In this document: piece after piece, positions 1 through 11,255 of the stretch
Layout of the letters: each line of letters begins with the position of its first letter
Numbering within the stretch: the stretch's first letter is position 1
Position numbers and translations under genes: made by a program
From: Amorphophallus konjac
Lineage: Eukaryota > Streptophyta > Magnoliopsida > Alismatales > Araceae
Assembly: GCA_022559845.1 (NCBI GenBank)
Contig: CM040121.1
Coordinates: 506,458,566-506,522,565, forward strand
Direction of reading: 5' to 3'
Length of the DNA stretch: 64,000 nucleotides
Notes under the pieces: model-generated
What the model saw: the letters and a program-made list of their open reading frames with translations, nothing else
Told to the model about the DNA's origin: nothing
Database searches by the model: none

Positions 1-315
1 TAGACCCTCATCCACGGGATGCCGGGACAAAGGCCGAAAGAGAAGGGCACTAGGCCCGGGAACACTGTCTGCATTCATAGCACCGGTTGATATCCCCTTG
101 GAAACCATCGGAGTGTATGCAGTGGCAGAGCTCCCTAGGTTCATAGGGTTACAGAGGAATCCGGATCGGGACCGGATAATGTAGGGGAGGCCATTCCCCG
201 TTAATTTATCTCCTGAGGCATACCTCGTGACCTCTGGATATCCCTCAGACAGGTATAGTGGAGTGACCAAGAGTTGGACTGAGGTGGAAATGCAAATTCT
301 TGGCGCAGGGCTCCG
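1..315. other. unassigned sequence at left edge
   Basis: No recognisable coding motif, RNA gene or terminal repeat is visible here. It runs into the gag remnant of element A, so it may be an insertion in that element or a diverged part of its gag region. Sequence left of the window would decide. Confidence 0.3.
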
Positions 316-595
316 GTGGGACCTTCTCGGCACAGTTTCCACATAAAAGGGAGGGGTTCTCGGCACGCTAAGAAGAAGATAAAGAAAGCTTCCCGGCACG
401 AGGTTCCCGACACGAGGTTCCCGGCACTCTGGATATCATGTCATTACTGTGGGTGGTTTGGACATTCTATGAATGATTGCTTGGTGATGAAGCTTGATGA
501 TCACACTGCTAGGAGAATGTGGAAAGCACCAGTCTGAACTACTGCTAACCCTTTAGGACCCAAGGAGACTTGGGTACCTAAAAATGGAGAATGAA
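316..595 (+). pseudogene. copia gag 3' end with CCHC zinc knuckle (element A)
   Basis: The plus frame contains an intact retroviral-type zinc knuckle (C-x2-C-x4-H-x4-C) starting at 439, an RNA-binding motif of Gag. A TGA at 535-537 interrupts the frame. It then reads on through GPKETWVPK to a stop at 595. Element B has the same ending (GPKTSWVP), so both are the end of the same type of gag. GPK-x-x-WVP is common at this position in plant Ty1-copia polyproteins. No protease, integrase or reverse transcriptase follows. The TGA is compatible with a CGA-to-TGA methyl-cytosine transition. Confidence 0.7.
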
Positions 596-3500
596 GAATT
601 GTTTTGCAGGTGTGTCTTGGAGCTGAGGAATAAAAAGGGCTCAATAACCCAAGGCACCTGAGTATGATAAAACCCCAATTCTGCACCTTACAGGTTTGGC
701 TATTTGAGTTTCAATAATTTTCTTCAAATAGATATACATCATGCTTGATTTGTTAGTTAAAATCTAGAGCATGCATGTTCACATTTGAATTTGATGATCT
801 GCATTGTCTCTCATAAGCATATGTTGAGCAATCAGTGCATATATTAGATTGATAATGAATTGCATACCTTGTCTAAAATTTGGACTGCATGTGTCTAATA
901 CCTGAATGTGTCATATTGCATCTTTAACACATTTCTGTTCCGAAAATTGTCATCCAAAAATTGGAGTTGCACATAGGACTGCATTTTGCACTCTTATGTA
1001 TGTTCTTTGTGTGTTTATTAAATTACTTTTGTTATGTGTTCTTGATACCAGCTAAATTAAACCCAATGGTATATCAAATGCTGTCGGGAGAAGGGGAGAT
1101 TTTTTTATCTGCCTGGAAACCCACACTATGCGTGAGGTGGTCGTAAGACATAAGTTCTACGCCTAGTACTATGTGTTGATTATGAAGATTATCATGACAC
1201 ATGATTTGATTTTGATTTATCTGAATATACTTTCATGCCTGCATATACTGATCTTCATGAAAATGCATAAATCTGAAATAAATTTCTCTTCATGCGGAAC
1301 TATCACATTTGCAGCACATAATTTGAATTCAAGCTGACATCTAAATGTACACAGCTTTCCCTGAATTGAATGTTGAAGTTTGCATTCTTGTTATCATATT
1401 TGATGGTTCGATGCATTTAGTTAGGAGGAGTCAATGCATATGCACACATATGTTAATTGCATATCACTTATGTCAACAGGACTGATTGATACAAACGCAC
1501 ATACACAGGGGGAGTTCCTGTATTTCATAATTCATGTGTATTTGTTATCATGCATCTCAGAAGTGATTGCATATCATTCATGTTATGTTGAAACTGCAAA
1601 AATCTTGCTTGACATCAGTGCACTTTCATAGGAGGAATTCTTGTATTTTTGTTCATATGCACAATAAAGTCTGATCAATGTCTGCATTCATGCATGCCTC
1701 TTTTTGATTCAAATAGATCTCCCTCTGGATAGATCATGCGTACATTCAGGGGGAGCTAGTGTCTCATGACATATTTGCTTTTAGTCAGGGGGAGCTAGTG
1801 GCAAACTTGCATCATTTAAATGCATTTCATTGTTGTCCCTGCATTCTCTTTGAATTCATTGCCCTCTGTATTGAGTCTCAAGTCTTGAAATTCTGGTTCC
1901 TTCAATTCTAAAAATTCAGATAATTATCTTCAATTGGTTATCATACTCATTGTATATTCTTTGCTACATATTTCCTTGAAAATCCCTGTCATAATCTGAT
2001 TTCTTCTTGGTGCGCTATGAACGAATATCTTTGAACTTTCAGTGCTATTTCATTGAAATCTACTGTTCCCTAATAAATCTTGACCATGTTGACTACATGC
2101 ATGAACTTCAAGAGTAATTCATATATTGCATGTCCTTGATGCTGTTTCTATTGAACATTGGTTGATCTTAAACTTCCTTGAACTGAGAATTGAGAAGATT
2201 TCAATTTGTGTATCTTGACCATAAATCTGAAAACCAATTCTTTAAGGAATCTTCTATTATTCAGGTTTATGATAGTCTGAAGGATCAAATTGGTTTAAGT
2301 CTAATGTATTCATTAAGTTTGGATGTGAACGACTTGAAAATATCTGAATCATTCTTTTAATAAAACTTAACCGACTGCTTCATTTTTTTTTGCAAAACCT
2401 TCTGAAATCTGAAAACTTAGAAAATCATGACTATCTTTACTTGAGATACATGAAGTGAGTATTGTCTTTAAACATCTGAGCTTTATGAAATGTCTAAGGG
2501 TCTAAAGCTGTCAGAGCAATAACTTTGGTCACTGAGAAACTATATCCAAAGGACTGTGTCATGAAGTGCCATAGTTAACTCTGCTGAAAAATGATTGAAA
2601 ATTAGGCAGAGCAATGGCTTGCACACTGAGAAATACATCTCACTCATCAAATAAATGAGTTGAGGTATGTCATGAGGTGTCAAGTTAACTCTGCTCATTA
2701 TAAAGCATGACTGTTAGTCACACTAAGTGCTTAGGGATATTGGCATCTAATCAACGTATATCCTCTAGTGACAAGGTGTGTACTGAACTAGATTGCACTT
2801 AAGATTTGAAAGCATAAAATTTTCTGCTTAAACAAATAAAATATCTAAAAATTGTTGCAAAGGATAAATTGCTATAACCCTAGACAATCAAATGGTTTCA
2901 CGGTTGTTTAACCTCTATACTACTTCCTGTAATTCCTGAAGGAGTCATTGAAAATTAGATGAGTACGATGGAAGGAGGTTAATCAAGAATGTTATATGAG
3001 GGATTGATTTATTTTTATTAAAATTTGATTTCAGATATGAGTAATGAATTTTATTGACAAACTTTGTATACATCATGCTTAAACCATGCTGGTTGATTAA
3101 GACTCATTCATAAGTTCTTATAATAGAAGAGTCTAAAATTTTTACTTGGATTTATGAAATTGGTATCTTATTGAATATCTTCCTGTCTTCTCTATTCATT
3201 GGAAACTCAATCAAAATTTTCTGTGCTCAGAACCTGCTCACTGCCATTTGATCATACGTTGTTCAAATTTTGCTCACAGTTCTTGATGCTTTATGGACAA
3301 GACCTGAACTTATCTTTAAATCTTGTGATTTTGTTGATACCATCCCTGATCTTTACAATTGGTATCAGACTGAACTCTGTATGTCTGATGATGCTTTTCT
3401 ACTCCACTTCCTCAAATGGGAAGATTGTCTCATTAGCATCATTCTGGCTTTGATTTCCTCCTTGCTATGGTTGATTCTCTCTTGGATGTCCCTGCAATTT

Positions 3501-3899
3501 CTGCTAAAAAATTTCTTGTCAATCTTTTGTCATAACCCTATCCTCACCTCAATTCATCTCACACATTAAGGGGGAGTAGGATACATATTTTGCATTGTCT
3601 GGCAGTTTCGGTTCCTTTAGTAAGGGGGAGAATAGCTAGTGACTCAATCACATCATGCATGCTTTCTATTTCTCTCTACTATTTTTATCAAACTATTATT
3701 TCCTTTTTGATGAAGTCAAAGGGGGATAATAGTTTGATATGAGTCAGCATGTTATTTTATGTTGTTTTATGACTCGTAGTGTTGTCATCATCAAAAAGGG
3801 AGAGATTGTTGTACCCCTGAAATAGTTTGATATGAGTCAGCATATTTTTTTATATTGTTTTATGACTCATGGTGTTGCCATCATCAAAAAGGGGGAGAT
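596..3899 (+). mobile_element. element A: non-coding internal region between gag and 3' LTR
   Basis: This AT-rich 3.3-kb stretch has no believable gene. It is related to 39103-41511 of element B. For example, the block around 2505-2590 (cagagcaataactttggtca, then the ctgtgtcatgaagtgccata region) recurs at 40340-40410. Several purine tracts of the form AGGGGGAG occur near 1508, 1740, 1787, 3570, 3623 and 3887. Repeated polypurine tracts before the 3' LTR are a described hallmark of Sireviruses (Maximus/SIRE lineage of copia). Confidence 0.65.
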
Positions 3900-3912
3900 T
3901 GTTGTACCCCTG
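3728..3912 (+). repeat. 93-bp tandem duplication spanning PPT and LTR start
   Basis: Two adjacent copies (3728-3820 and 3821-3912) each read from AATAGTTTGATATGAGTCAG to a purine tract followed by TGTTGTACCCCTG. The first copy therefore contains a polypurine tract plus the first bases of the LTR, and the real LTR starts only in the second. Confidence 0.8.
3887..3899 (+). other. polypurine tract of element A
   Basis: AAAAAGGGGGAGATT ends exactly where the LTR begins with TGTTGTACCCC. It primes plus-strand DNA synthesis in LTR retrotransposons. The same tract precedes the right LTR of element B at 41498-41511. Confidence 0.75.
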
Positions 3913-4164
3913 TGATTTTGATGATGCCAAACACTATGACTCATCTAAGAATGATGTCATATGTGTTGATGTTGCGTTTATATGATTTGATGATGTCATG
4001 GTATCATTATGGTTTAATGATGCCAAACACTATTGATGTTGCATTGGTGCACTACTTTCGATGTTAATCAACCTAATGCAATTGCTTGTTCCCATTGCTT
4101 ATATTACATTTGCTTCATGTGTAAAAGTCTGTGACTGTATGCTCAAAAGAACAGGTTGAAAGCC

Positions 4165-5230
4165 AGTTAAAATCAAAAGTCAATGCTCAGTCAACAAGAA
4201 AAGTCAACATGGTTAATGAAGTCAATGCACAGTCAATGAGAATTGTCAATAGTCTTGTTTGGCCAGTCAAAGTCCCAGACAGTGCAAGCTGACACTAAGG
4301 TCGATGCTAGTATAGACCACATGCAGCTAAGGTCGACGTACATTAATGTTCACGCATATAGAAGGTCGATGCACTTTACTGTTCACGCATATAGAAGGTT
4401 CTGTGGTCGATGCATATGGAGAGCTAAGGTCGATGCAGCTTTTGTGGTTGATGAAGTAAGGTCGATGTTACCTTAGTCTCAGAAGAACTAAGGTCGATGC
4501 ACATGGTGCTGATATGAACATAAGGTCGATGCTACTTTAGTTTGCACGCAACTAAGGTCGATGTTGCTTCAGCTGAGACATCAACTAAGGTTGATGCTAC
4601 TTCAATTTGCACGCAGCTAAGGTCGATGTTACTTCAGCTGGGACAGCAACTAAGGTCGAGGCGCATCTTGGTAATGCAGAACAAAGTCGAAGCACATCTG
4701 CTATGAAGGTCGATGCACATCTTGGCAACGCAGACCAAAGTCGAAGCACATATGCTATGAAGGTCGGTGCACCTTTTTGTTGGCACAGTAACTAAGGTCG
4801 ACGCACATTGACGCTATTGCATTAGAAGGTCCGAGCACATGAAGAGCTCAGCATAGTAAGGTCGATGCTAGTTGCCTGAGCGTGCAGCATGAAGTCTGTG
4901 CATGTTTACTTTTGGCAAACTAAGGTCGGTGCACATTTTGCTTTATGGCATATAAGGTCGGAGCACATTACACAAGGTCGTAGCTCATTCTCACACAAAG
5001 TTTGAGCACATCACACGAGGTCAGAGCACATCTTCATAAAGTCTGTGCAGCTGTTGAAGCCTCGTATCATGAAGTCAGCACACATTTGGTGGAAGGCTAT
5101 AAGGTCAATGCAGTGGGCACAATCAATAGAAACAAGGTCAGTGCAGCTGAAGAGCACCATAAGGTCTGAGCATTTTTAGTACAAGTCAGTGTACATGCTC
5201 GCTCACATCTTTATAAGGTCGAAGGCAGCA
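4165..5230 (+). repeat. U3 word array, consensus AAGGTCGATGCACAT
   Basis: The short word AAGGTCGATGCACAT and variants recur many times at irregular spacing. They begin as looser forms such as AGTCAATGCACAG. The array lies upstream of the LTR TATA box. It codes for nothing believable. Confidence 0.75.
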
Positions 5231-5542
5231 GTGACACTCAGCTCAATCAAGGCAGCAGCAGCAGAGGTATAAGGAAAAAGGCAAAATACCTTTAGTCACT
5301 GAGTCTGGCATTTCAGTTAACACCTGGACAGCAACAACTCAAAACATGTGACCTCGAACCGATACTAGGCATGTGATTCTAGATTGGCGTGAAATGGCAC
5401 TTGGACCCAAGTGAGCACATGTTTGGGCACGTGAGCTAAGGCTCAATCATTAGAGGAATGTTCTCTCTCTCCTGCCACGTGGCCCAATGATAAATCTAAG
5501 GAATCAAAACACTTATCCCAAAAGGTTTTACGGAGCCCCTGT

Positions 5543-5552
5543 TCTATAAAAA
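5543..5552 (+). promoter_or_regulatory. TATA-like box of LTR A
   Basis: TCTATAAAAAAGG lies between the word array and the purine-rich leader, where the U3/R boundary of an LTR is expected. Confidence 0.55.
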
Positions 5553-5953
5553 AGGGGTCTTCCTCTTTCGAAAAGGAGTGTGGCGCAAGAAAGGAAGAGA
5601 AAGGTGTGTGCATAAGAAAGAGTGGAAAAATAGAAGCAGCAGCCACCAGAGAAGAGAGCCAGAAGAAGAAGAAGAAGGGAGAGCTGAGAGTGATGAGCAG
5701 AGAAAGAGAAAAGAGAGTGAGCAAGATAAGAAGAGAGATATCGAGATTGAAGCAGCCAGTACTATATTGAAGATCTATTCATGTATTGGCTCGTGGATCA
5801 AATCCAGAGTCGTTGGAGCTATATCTATTTTTGCATTCCTCTTTTGTTTTCTCATTTGTTCCTTTTCCATTTCCTTCGTGCTTTCCGATTTTCTGGTTTG
5901 GGATTGGTTTTCCTCATGTGGATTCAGGAGAAGGGAGAGTGATCTCCGGTTTC

Positions 5954-6268
5954 CCTCTGTGGATTCAGAGGAAGAGAAGGTTTAATCTTCTGGGTTTTGG
6001 TCACATCCCTTCTGCATTCACAGAAGAAGGAAGACGGTGTCTCCGGTTGCTAGTGACAGGGTGTCACTAGTGGTTCCCCTCCGGTTTGGAGGAAGGGAGG
6101 ATTGGTCCTCCGATTTTAGAGTAACTGGGTGTTACTCAAGTTTCCTTCTGATTTGATCAGAAGAAGAGAGGAGAGTGTTCCTCTGGGTCAAGTTGTTAGA
6201 CAGCATTTGTAGCAGACTGAGTCTGCGTCTACTTTGGTAGGGAAGCCTCACTCCGGTTTGGAGTGAGG
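5954..6268 (+). repeat. chain of eight short hairpins in the LTR A leader
   Basis: Consecutive inverted repeats with different stems are: 5954-5971 (CCTCTG/CAGAGG), 6009-6026 (CTTCTG/CAGAAG), 6050-6070 (CTAGTGACA/TGTCACTAG), 6078-6092 (CCTCC/GGAGG), 6119-6137 (GAGTAAC/GTTACTC), 6145-6163 (CTTCTGAT/ATCAGAAG), 6212-6226 (GCAGAC/GTCTGC) and 6246-6268 (CCTCACTCC/GGAGTGAGG). Loops are 3 to 6 bases. The chain is downstream of the TATA box and so should be transcribed. Confidence 0.85.
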
Positions 6269-6764
6269 GGTGGATGTAGGCGGACTGGTGTCTGGTCGAA
6301 CCACCTAAAAAATTCAGTGTGCAGTGGTTTGATAGTGCATTTGTCTATTTCTTCTACCTCTTTCACAGGGTCGATCTGTATGTTTGGTTGAATGTGTCTT
6401 GCTCGATATATGGTTGTTTGATCCTTCGATATTGTGAATTGTATGTTTGTGAGAGTGAATGATCACTATCATTTACTCACTTATCAGTTGAGGTTTCTGC
6501 TCTTTGAAGATCTTTTTCTGTGTTATCTTCTTAATATCTACAGTTGTGCAGTGTTGGTCCGTGAGCTTAGCAAAATATTAGGTTGCGTGTGTTTGCTAAG
6601 TGTTCAATTGTGAGTTACAATTGAACTTCTGTTCGGTTTGAATCAGCTAGCCTTATTTCCGCACGTATCTGATTTTGAGAGCTTTAATTAAACCAAATTT
6701 CTAAAAGATCCATTCACCCCCCCTCTGTATCTATTTTCCGTGTACTACCCGTTCTAACACTTCT

Positions 6765-7090
6765 CGAGTTGGCTCTCAGTCTCCAGCTTCCAGTCATATA
6801 AGCCAACACACCCTCCCAGGTCGGCTTCCAGTTCTCATTCCCAGTCATATGAGCTAATATACTTCTCTCGGGTCGGCTCTCAGTTCCCAGTCCCAGTTAT
6901 TTAAGCTACTACACCCTCTTGGGTTGCAACCCTCAGTGTCGTTTAAGTTAGTATACCCTCTTGGGTTGGCTCCCAGCTTCCAGTTCCTAGTTCGAGTCAC
7001 ATAAGCTTAACATGCCCCTCGGTGTCGGGCTCTAATCTCCAGTTCCCGGTCATATGAATCAATACGCCTTGTGAGCCAAGTTTAATTCTC
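6765..7090 (+). repeat. diverged tandem repeat, unit about 70 bp
   Basis: Four to five degenerate units share the frame GTCATATAAGC...CACCCTC..GGGTCGGCT..CAGTTCCCAGT. Such minisatellites are common in the untranslated 3' parts of Tat-type gypsy elements. The repeat directly abuts the end of copia LTR A. Confidence 0.65.
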
Positions 7091-7657
7091 ATCTCTAGCT
7101 TCCAGCCGCTCAGCCTACCATATTTTCTCAAATTGACCCCTGAGCACCTAGTCGCACGGGTCTATACGACTCCTCATGTTAAAAAAATAAAAAAGAATAA
7201 GAAAAAATAGAACAAAAAAAGAACAAAAAGAAGAAGAAGAAGAAGAAGAAAAACAAATAGAAGAAGAGAAAAGAAGAGAAGAGGGGAAGGGAGAAAAGAA
7301 AAAAAATCTCTCCTCTCTACTCCCCGCTAACAGGAATCGTGGGTCATTGTATCTCACCTACAGCAGGTGCCATGTTATCTTGCAACACAAATGACTAATG
7401 CACTCTCAGCACCGGCCTAGTCTCCAGCTTCAAATAATTCATAAAAAGGAAGAAGGAGAAGACGACAAGATGAAAGTGCGTTGAATTTGTATTTATTCAA
7501 AAGGGAAGGAGCCCGAGACAAGCCCCCATGGTAACTACCTAAATTCCAAGCACACGTGCCAAAAATAGGGGGGCACTATAAAACATTACAAGGCAAAAGA
7601 CAATTATAGCTTGTTTTTCAGCTCATTTATATGAGTCTGACATGCAAATATCTCAGC
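7091..7657. other. gypsy internal sequence, no gene seen
   Basis: A purine-rich, AAG-rich run lies at 7190-7310. The rest shows no frame of interest. It probably belongs to the same gypsy-type element as the flanking repeats. Confidence 0.4.
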
Positions 7658-9915
7658 CTAAATAACCAAAATATCGCAACTACTCGACTCTGCCTCTGCT
7701 TCAACTTGTTTAGCCGTTGCCTCTGAGGCATGTGCCACCTCCAGGCGTTCCTCTGTAGCTCTCATTAAAGCCTCATCTTCGCGCTTAGAGTTCTCCATTT
7801 GAAGCGTAGCCTCCTTACTTCGAGCACGGGCAACTTCTACCCGGGCAGTTTGCTCCCCTAAAGTCACGGCGAGTGCCCCCAGCCTTGCCTCTTCTTCTTG
7901 GATGGCCTTCAATGTCTTGGCCCATTGATCTTGCGAGATTCACAAGCATACAAACTCTGCCCATACCCGCTCAAGAGAGACCATCCATGGCTCACGAGGG
8001 AAGCCAAGGACGTGATAGCCCGTGGTTAGGCCCGTCAGCTTCACCCGCATGACCTCGATTGTCAGAAGAGGATCACACTTGATGTGATTATCTAACGACT
8101 GCATCAATGAAGCAACGAGTTCTGCTCTGGCAAGGGGTTCCGGAGGCTGGGGGGTAACAGGCCATTCCACCCCCAGTGCTGGAACAACTTGTGCTTCTTG
8201 AGTGGGAGCGTCCGAGATCACTACAAGCAAAGACAACGATGATGAGCATGCTAAGCAACCTTCTATTGAAGCTCCGAGCAAAGACTGAGAAAGTACTGAG
8301 GTCGAACTTATACTTGGGAAGGTTCAAGATCAGCTCGGGACTCCACATCATGTGGAGAAGGCACCCTGGTCACCTCCGACTCCTTGTCAACCACCCCAAG
8401 AAGGACAACAGGAGGCATTTCCTCGCGGCTTCCTACATTGGACCTTGAAGACGCTGATGATGAGGAAGTTGCGATCCACAAAAATAGGATATTAGTTTAC
8501 CATAGTCTTATATTATGATTTACCCAGATGAAGCTCATCCACCTTCAGTGTCACTCTCACTTGAAGAGGAGGCCGGCTGAAGAGCTGTCGATGTCTTCCC
8601 GCTCGAAGTAGTTCCTTGAGCAAGGACTCGACTCGAGGAGGACTGAGATGAAGAGGTCCAACCAAAGCTCGAGGAGACCATGCCTGATTGAGCTCCCTCA
8701 CCAGAGGTGCCCTCGATATCCACTGGGGTGTCATCACCAGCTTGAGGGTCTGGTGCTGTCGTCCGAAAGCAGGAAGGCAACATAAATTAGCCAGTGTCAC
8801 AAAAAAAGAGAGGGGGGAAGACGGGTAAGCAAGTATTTAAAAAAAGAAAAAAAAAATCATACCCAAGTTGTCGCCCACCCAGACATCGACCATACAGGCC
8901 AGAACACGAGGAACCAGAGAGTCCGATACCATAGGAGCATGGTCCTCAGTTCACCGGCTCTTTCCTCTTGGGGATCAATGGACGTTGCCCCCTCAGCCCT
9001 CGTTAGCTCGGCCCCATCAAGAGCTCCAGCCGCTAGTCGTGATGTCTCGACCACCTTGGGGCGTAGGACAGGTTCCTCAATCACGGGCTTTGCCACAACC
9101 CCTACGGTCGCAGGTATGGCAGTCTCCATAGTGACCTCTATAGCTACCATCGTAGGCTGCCTAACCGCTTCAACAGGACAGACATTCTCTTCAGGTAGCC
9201 TTGCCATCCCTTTTGTTCCCCTGCCGGCCTCAAGAATCACGGAATCGGAGGTGGTCGTGCCGACTTCCTCCGCCTCTCTCGCCTCTATGCCAATAGTGAC
9301 TAGAAGAAATTGATTGATGGTCAGCATAACAATAAGAATGCACCATCCTATCAAAAAGAGGAAGAAACTGGAAAGTGACTAGAAAGCTATACGCTACCTG
9401 TCTCATCACCCACTTCTCCACTTTCGAGAGGGCTCCCGCCACCCGGTGAACTACCAGTTGTCACCATGGGAGAAGGAGAGCGTATAGCATTTGGAGGGTG
9501 ACTTGAGGAGGCCTCCTCCATGCTAGTTCCTGGAATTGCCCCTGACTCGAGCATCGGGTTCCCCAACAATTTCATCACTTCTTCGTATATAGGGTCCTCG
9601 CTGGGATCCTTGGCCCGAGATAGTGTTTCCTCTACGGTGGGAGAGAAACGTGCACCTGCGATCACCTCTGAAATAATATACATAAGTTATGATGAGGTTA
9701 TCAAAGTAGATACATGATATATGACATGCCTGAGTCACCAGATAACAACTTACGGGAGCTGCTAGGCTCTTCGAAAGGGTTGACCCAGTCTGAATAGGAG
9801 AAGAGGGACCACTGTCGTTGTTGATCCTCCTCCTTGCCCCTTTTGCAGGAGGCCCGCTGTCTCCTACCGCCTCTTCACCAGCAGCCCCATCGGCGGGCGA
9901 CTCTTCGAGAGCCAC
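7658..9915 (-). pseudogene. antisense coiled-coil / low-complexity ORF remnants
   Basis: Minus-strand frames are broken into pieces. From 9915 down they give an Ala/Gly/Glu-rich acidic region, then Ser/Pro-rich segments. At 7912-7658 there is a heptad-like coiled coil rich in Glu, Ala and Lys. They lie downstream, on the same strand, of the PMD-like segment at about 10270-11011 and may be the C-terminal part of that ancestral ORF. Frame changes prevent a single translation. No catalytic motif is visible. Confidence 0.4.
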
Positions 9916-10269
9916 ATAGTCTGGAACATGTCAACAATTAGCAGATGATCACAAGCATGAAGAAGAAATTTAAATCATGAGGAGTATCAATGGCCTTGAC
10001 ATTAAGGCCAAATGGATCTTCCGGCTGCGTTACAAGTTGTTTCAATTTTAGTCCCACGCCTCAGGTAGCTTTGCACACGATCTCTTAGAACGCCCCAGGC
10101 GTGTCAGTCACTTCTAACTCGGGGATCAGCTCCAAGGGCTCGGTGTCCTCGTGTAGGTGGAGAGGGCGAGGTGCCCTCGTGTAGGTGGAGCACTCCATTG
10201 ACCGTGGTCACCCCTTATGCTGCTAGGCACGGGAGATTCATTCCACATCTCCACAAACATGAGGAAGAC

Positions 10270-11011
10270 GAGCATGGAGGAATTCAACACTAACCTCTAC
10301 TGGTGGTAAATCCTCCTTCATTAGCCGGGTCTCCTCGTCTTTCCTGATTGCTTGGGCCGATTGGAGAAAAATGCTGCTACGCTCGAACCACCATCGAGCA
10401 AAATGAACATCAATCTTTCCCTACCGATCCTGTGGAGGGAACACCCATTCGCCTCCATCGCCACGGTACATGAACTGGAACCATGAGGCTGCAACTATAA
10501 GAGCATCATTGTGGCAGTACAACCGATTGGCTAATAAGAATTCTGAGCTTCGAGGAATCAACTAGTCATAGCCAAAGTTGCATCTGAAACGATGCGGGTA
10601 GTATGGCTCCAAAATGGCCGCATTTCCCCAATGCAATACCAAAATGCTCGGGCAAGTGCTCTATACCCAGTCAATCAAAACAGAGGCCCCCATATTTGTC
10701 TCGTAAGGGCGCCGATGAACCAACCGGCCGCGGTCTTTGACTACATAAGGGCGATGGTGCAGTGTACAACAATCGAAAGGCAGCCCCACATTATTGCCTA
10801 GTGGTAGAAAGGCCAAACTACGGTGAGCCTTGGAGAGATGATGTTGAGTGTCTGCTTCCGCTTGATTAAGGAACTTGAATAGTAGTGGTGCTCCAGGATT
10901 CCCTACTTCTACACTTGATGCAAGGCCCAGAAATAGCAAGCTAGCCCAAACACTCAGATAATGAAGTGGCAACTGCAGACTCTTCTCCCTAGGGCATGGG
11001 TGACTAGTCAA
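10270..11011 (-). pseudogene. antisense PMD-like (plant mobile domain) ORF remnant
   Basis: The minus strand reads, with frame changes and stops, a segment containing LEPYYPHRFRCNFGYD followed about 30 residues later by VAASWFQFMYRGDGGEWVFP. A phrase of the type EPY-x-P-x-R-x3-QFG-x-D is typical of the plant mobile domain (PMD, formerly aminotransferase-like). That domain occurs in MAIN/MAIL proteins and in transposable elements, including Ty3-gypsy elements. Stops occur where Gln and Trp are expected. The assignment rests on remembered family motifs and was not searched. Confidence 0.5.
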
Positions 11012-11255
11012 TGCTCCGAGTGAATGGTAACTTCGGTCGTCGGTTCATATCCCAAGGAAGGTTAAAAGTGGAGAAAAGAAAGTAGGCAGGTTACGGGAAA
11101 GGTACCGAAGGCTCTAGGTAGTCAAAGCTTGCGAAAAAAGAGCAAGCCATCATTATCAAACATAAAGATTACATTGAGGGAACTACGTCTTCTCGGACAT
11201 ACCCTGACCAAAAGAGAAAAAGAAGACAAAATACAAGTAAAAGGAAAGCACTCCC

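Larger units (their letters stand above)
3900..6759 (+). mobile_element. 3' LTR of element A (Sirevirus-like copia)
   Basis: The LTR is about 2.86 kb. It starts TGTTGTACCCC after a polypurine tract and ends CTAACA. In order it contains a degenerate word array (4165-5230), a TATA-like box (5543-5552), a purine-rich leader, a chain of eight hairpins (5954-6268), the block GAACCACCTAAAAAATT, and ATTCACCCCCCCTCTG near its end. Elements B and D have the same order, and C has it in reduced form. The 5' LTR lies outside the window, so only one candidate target-duplication flank (CTTCT at 6760-6764) can be seen. Confidence 0.8.
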
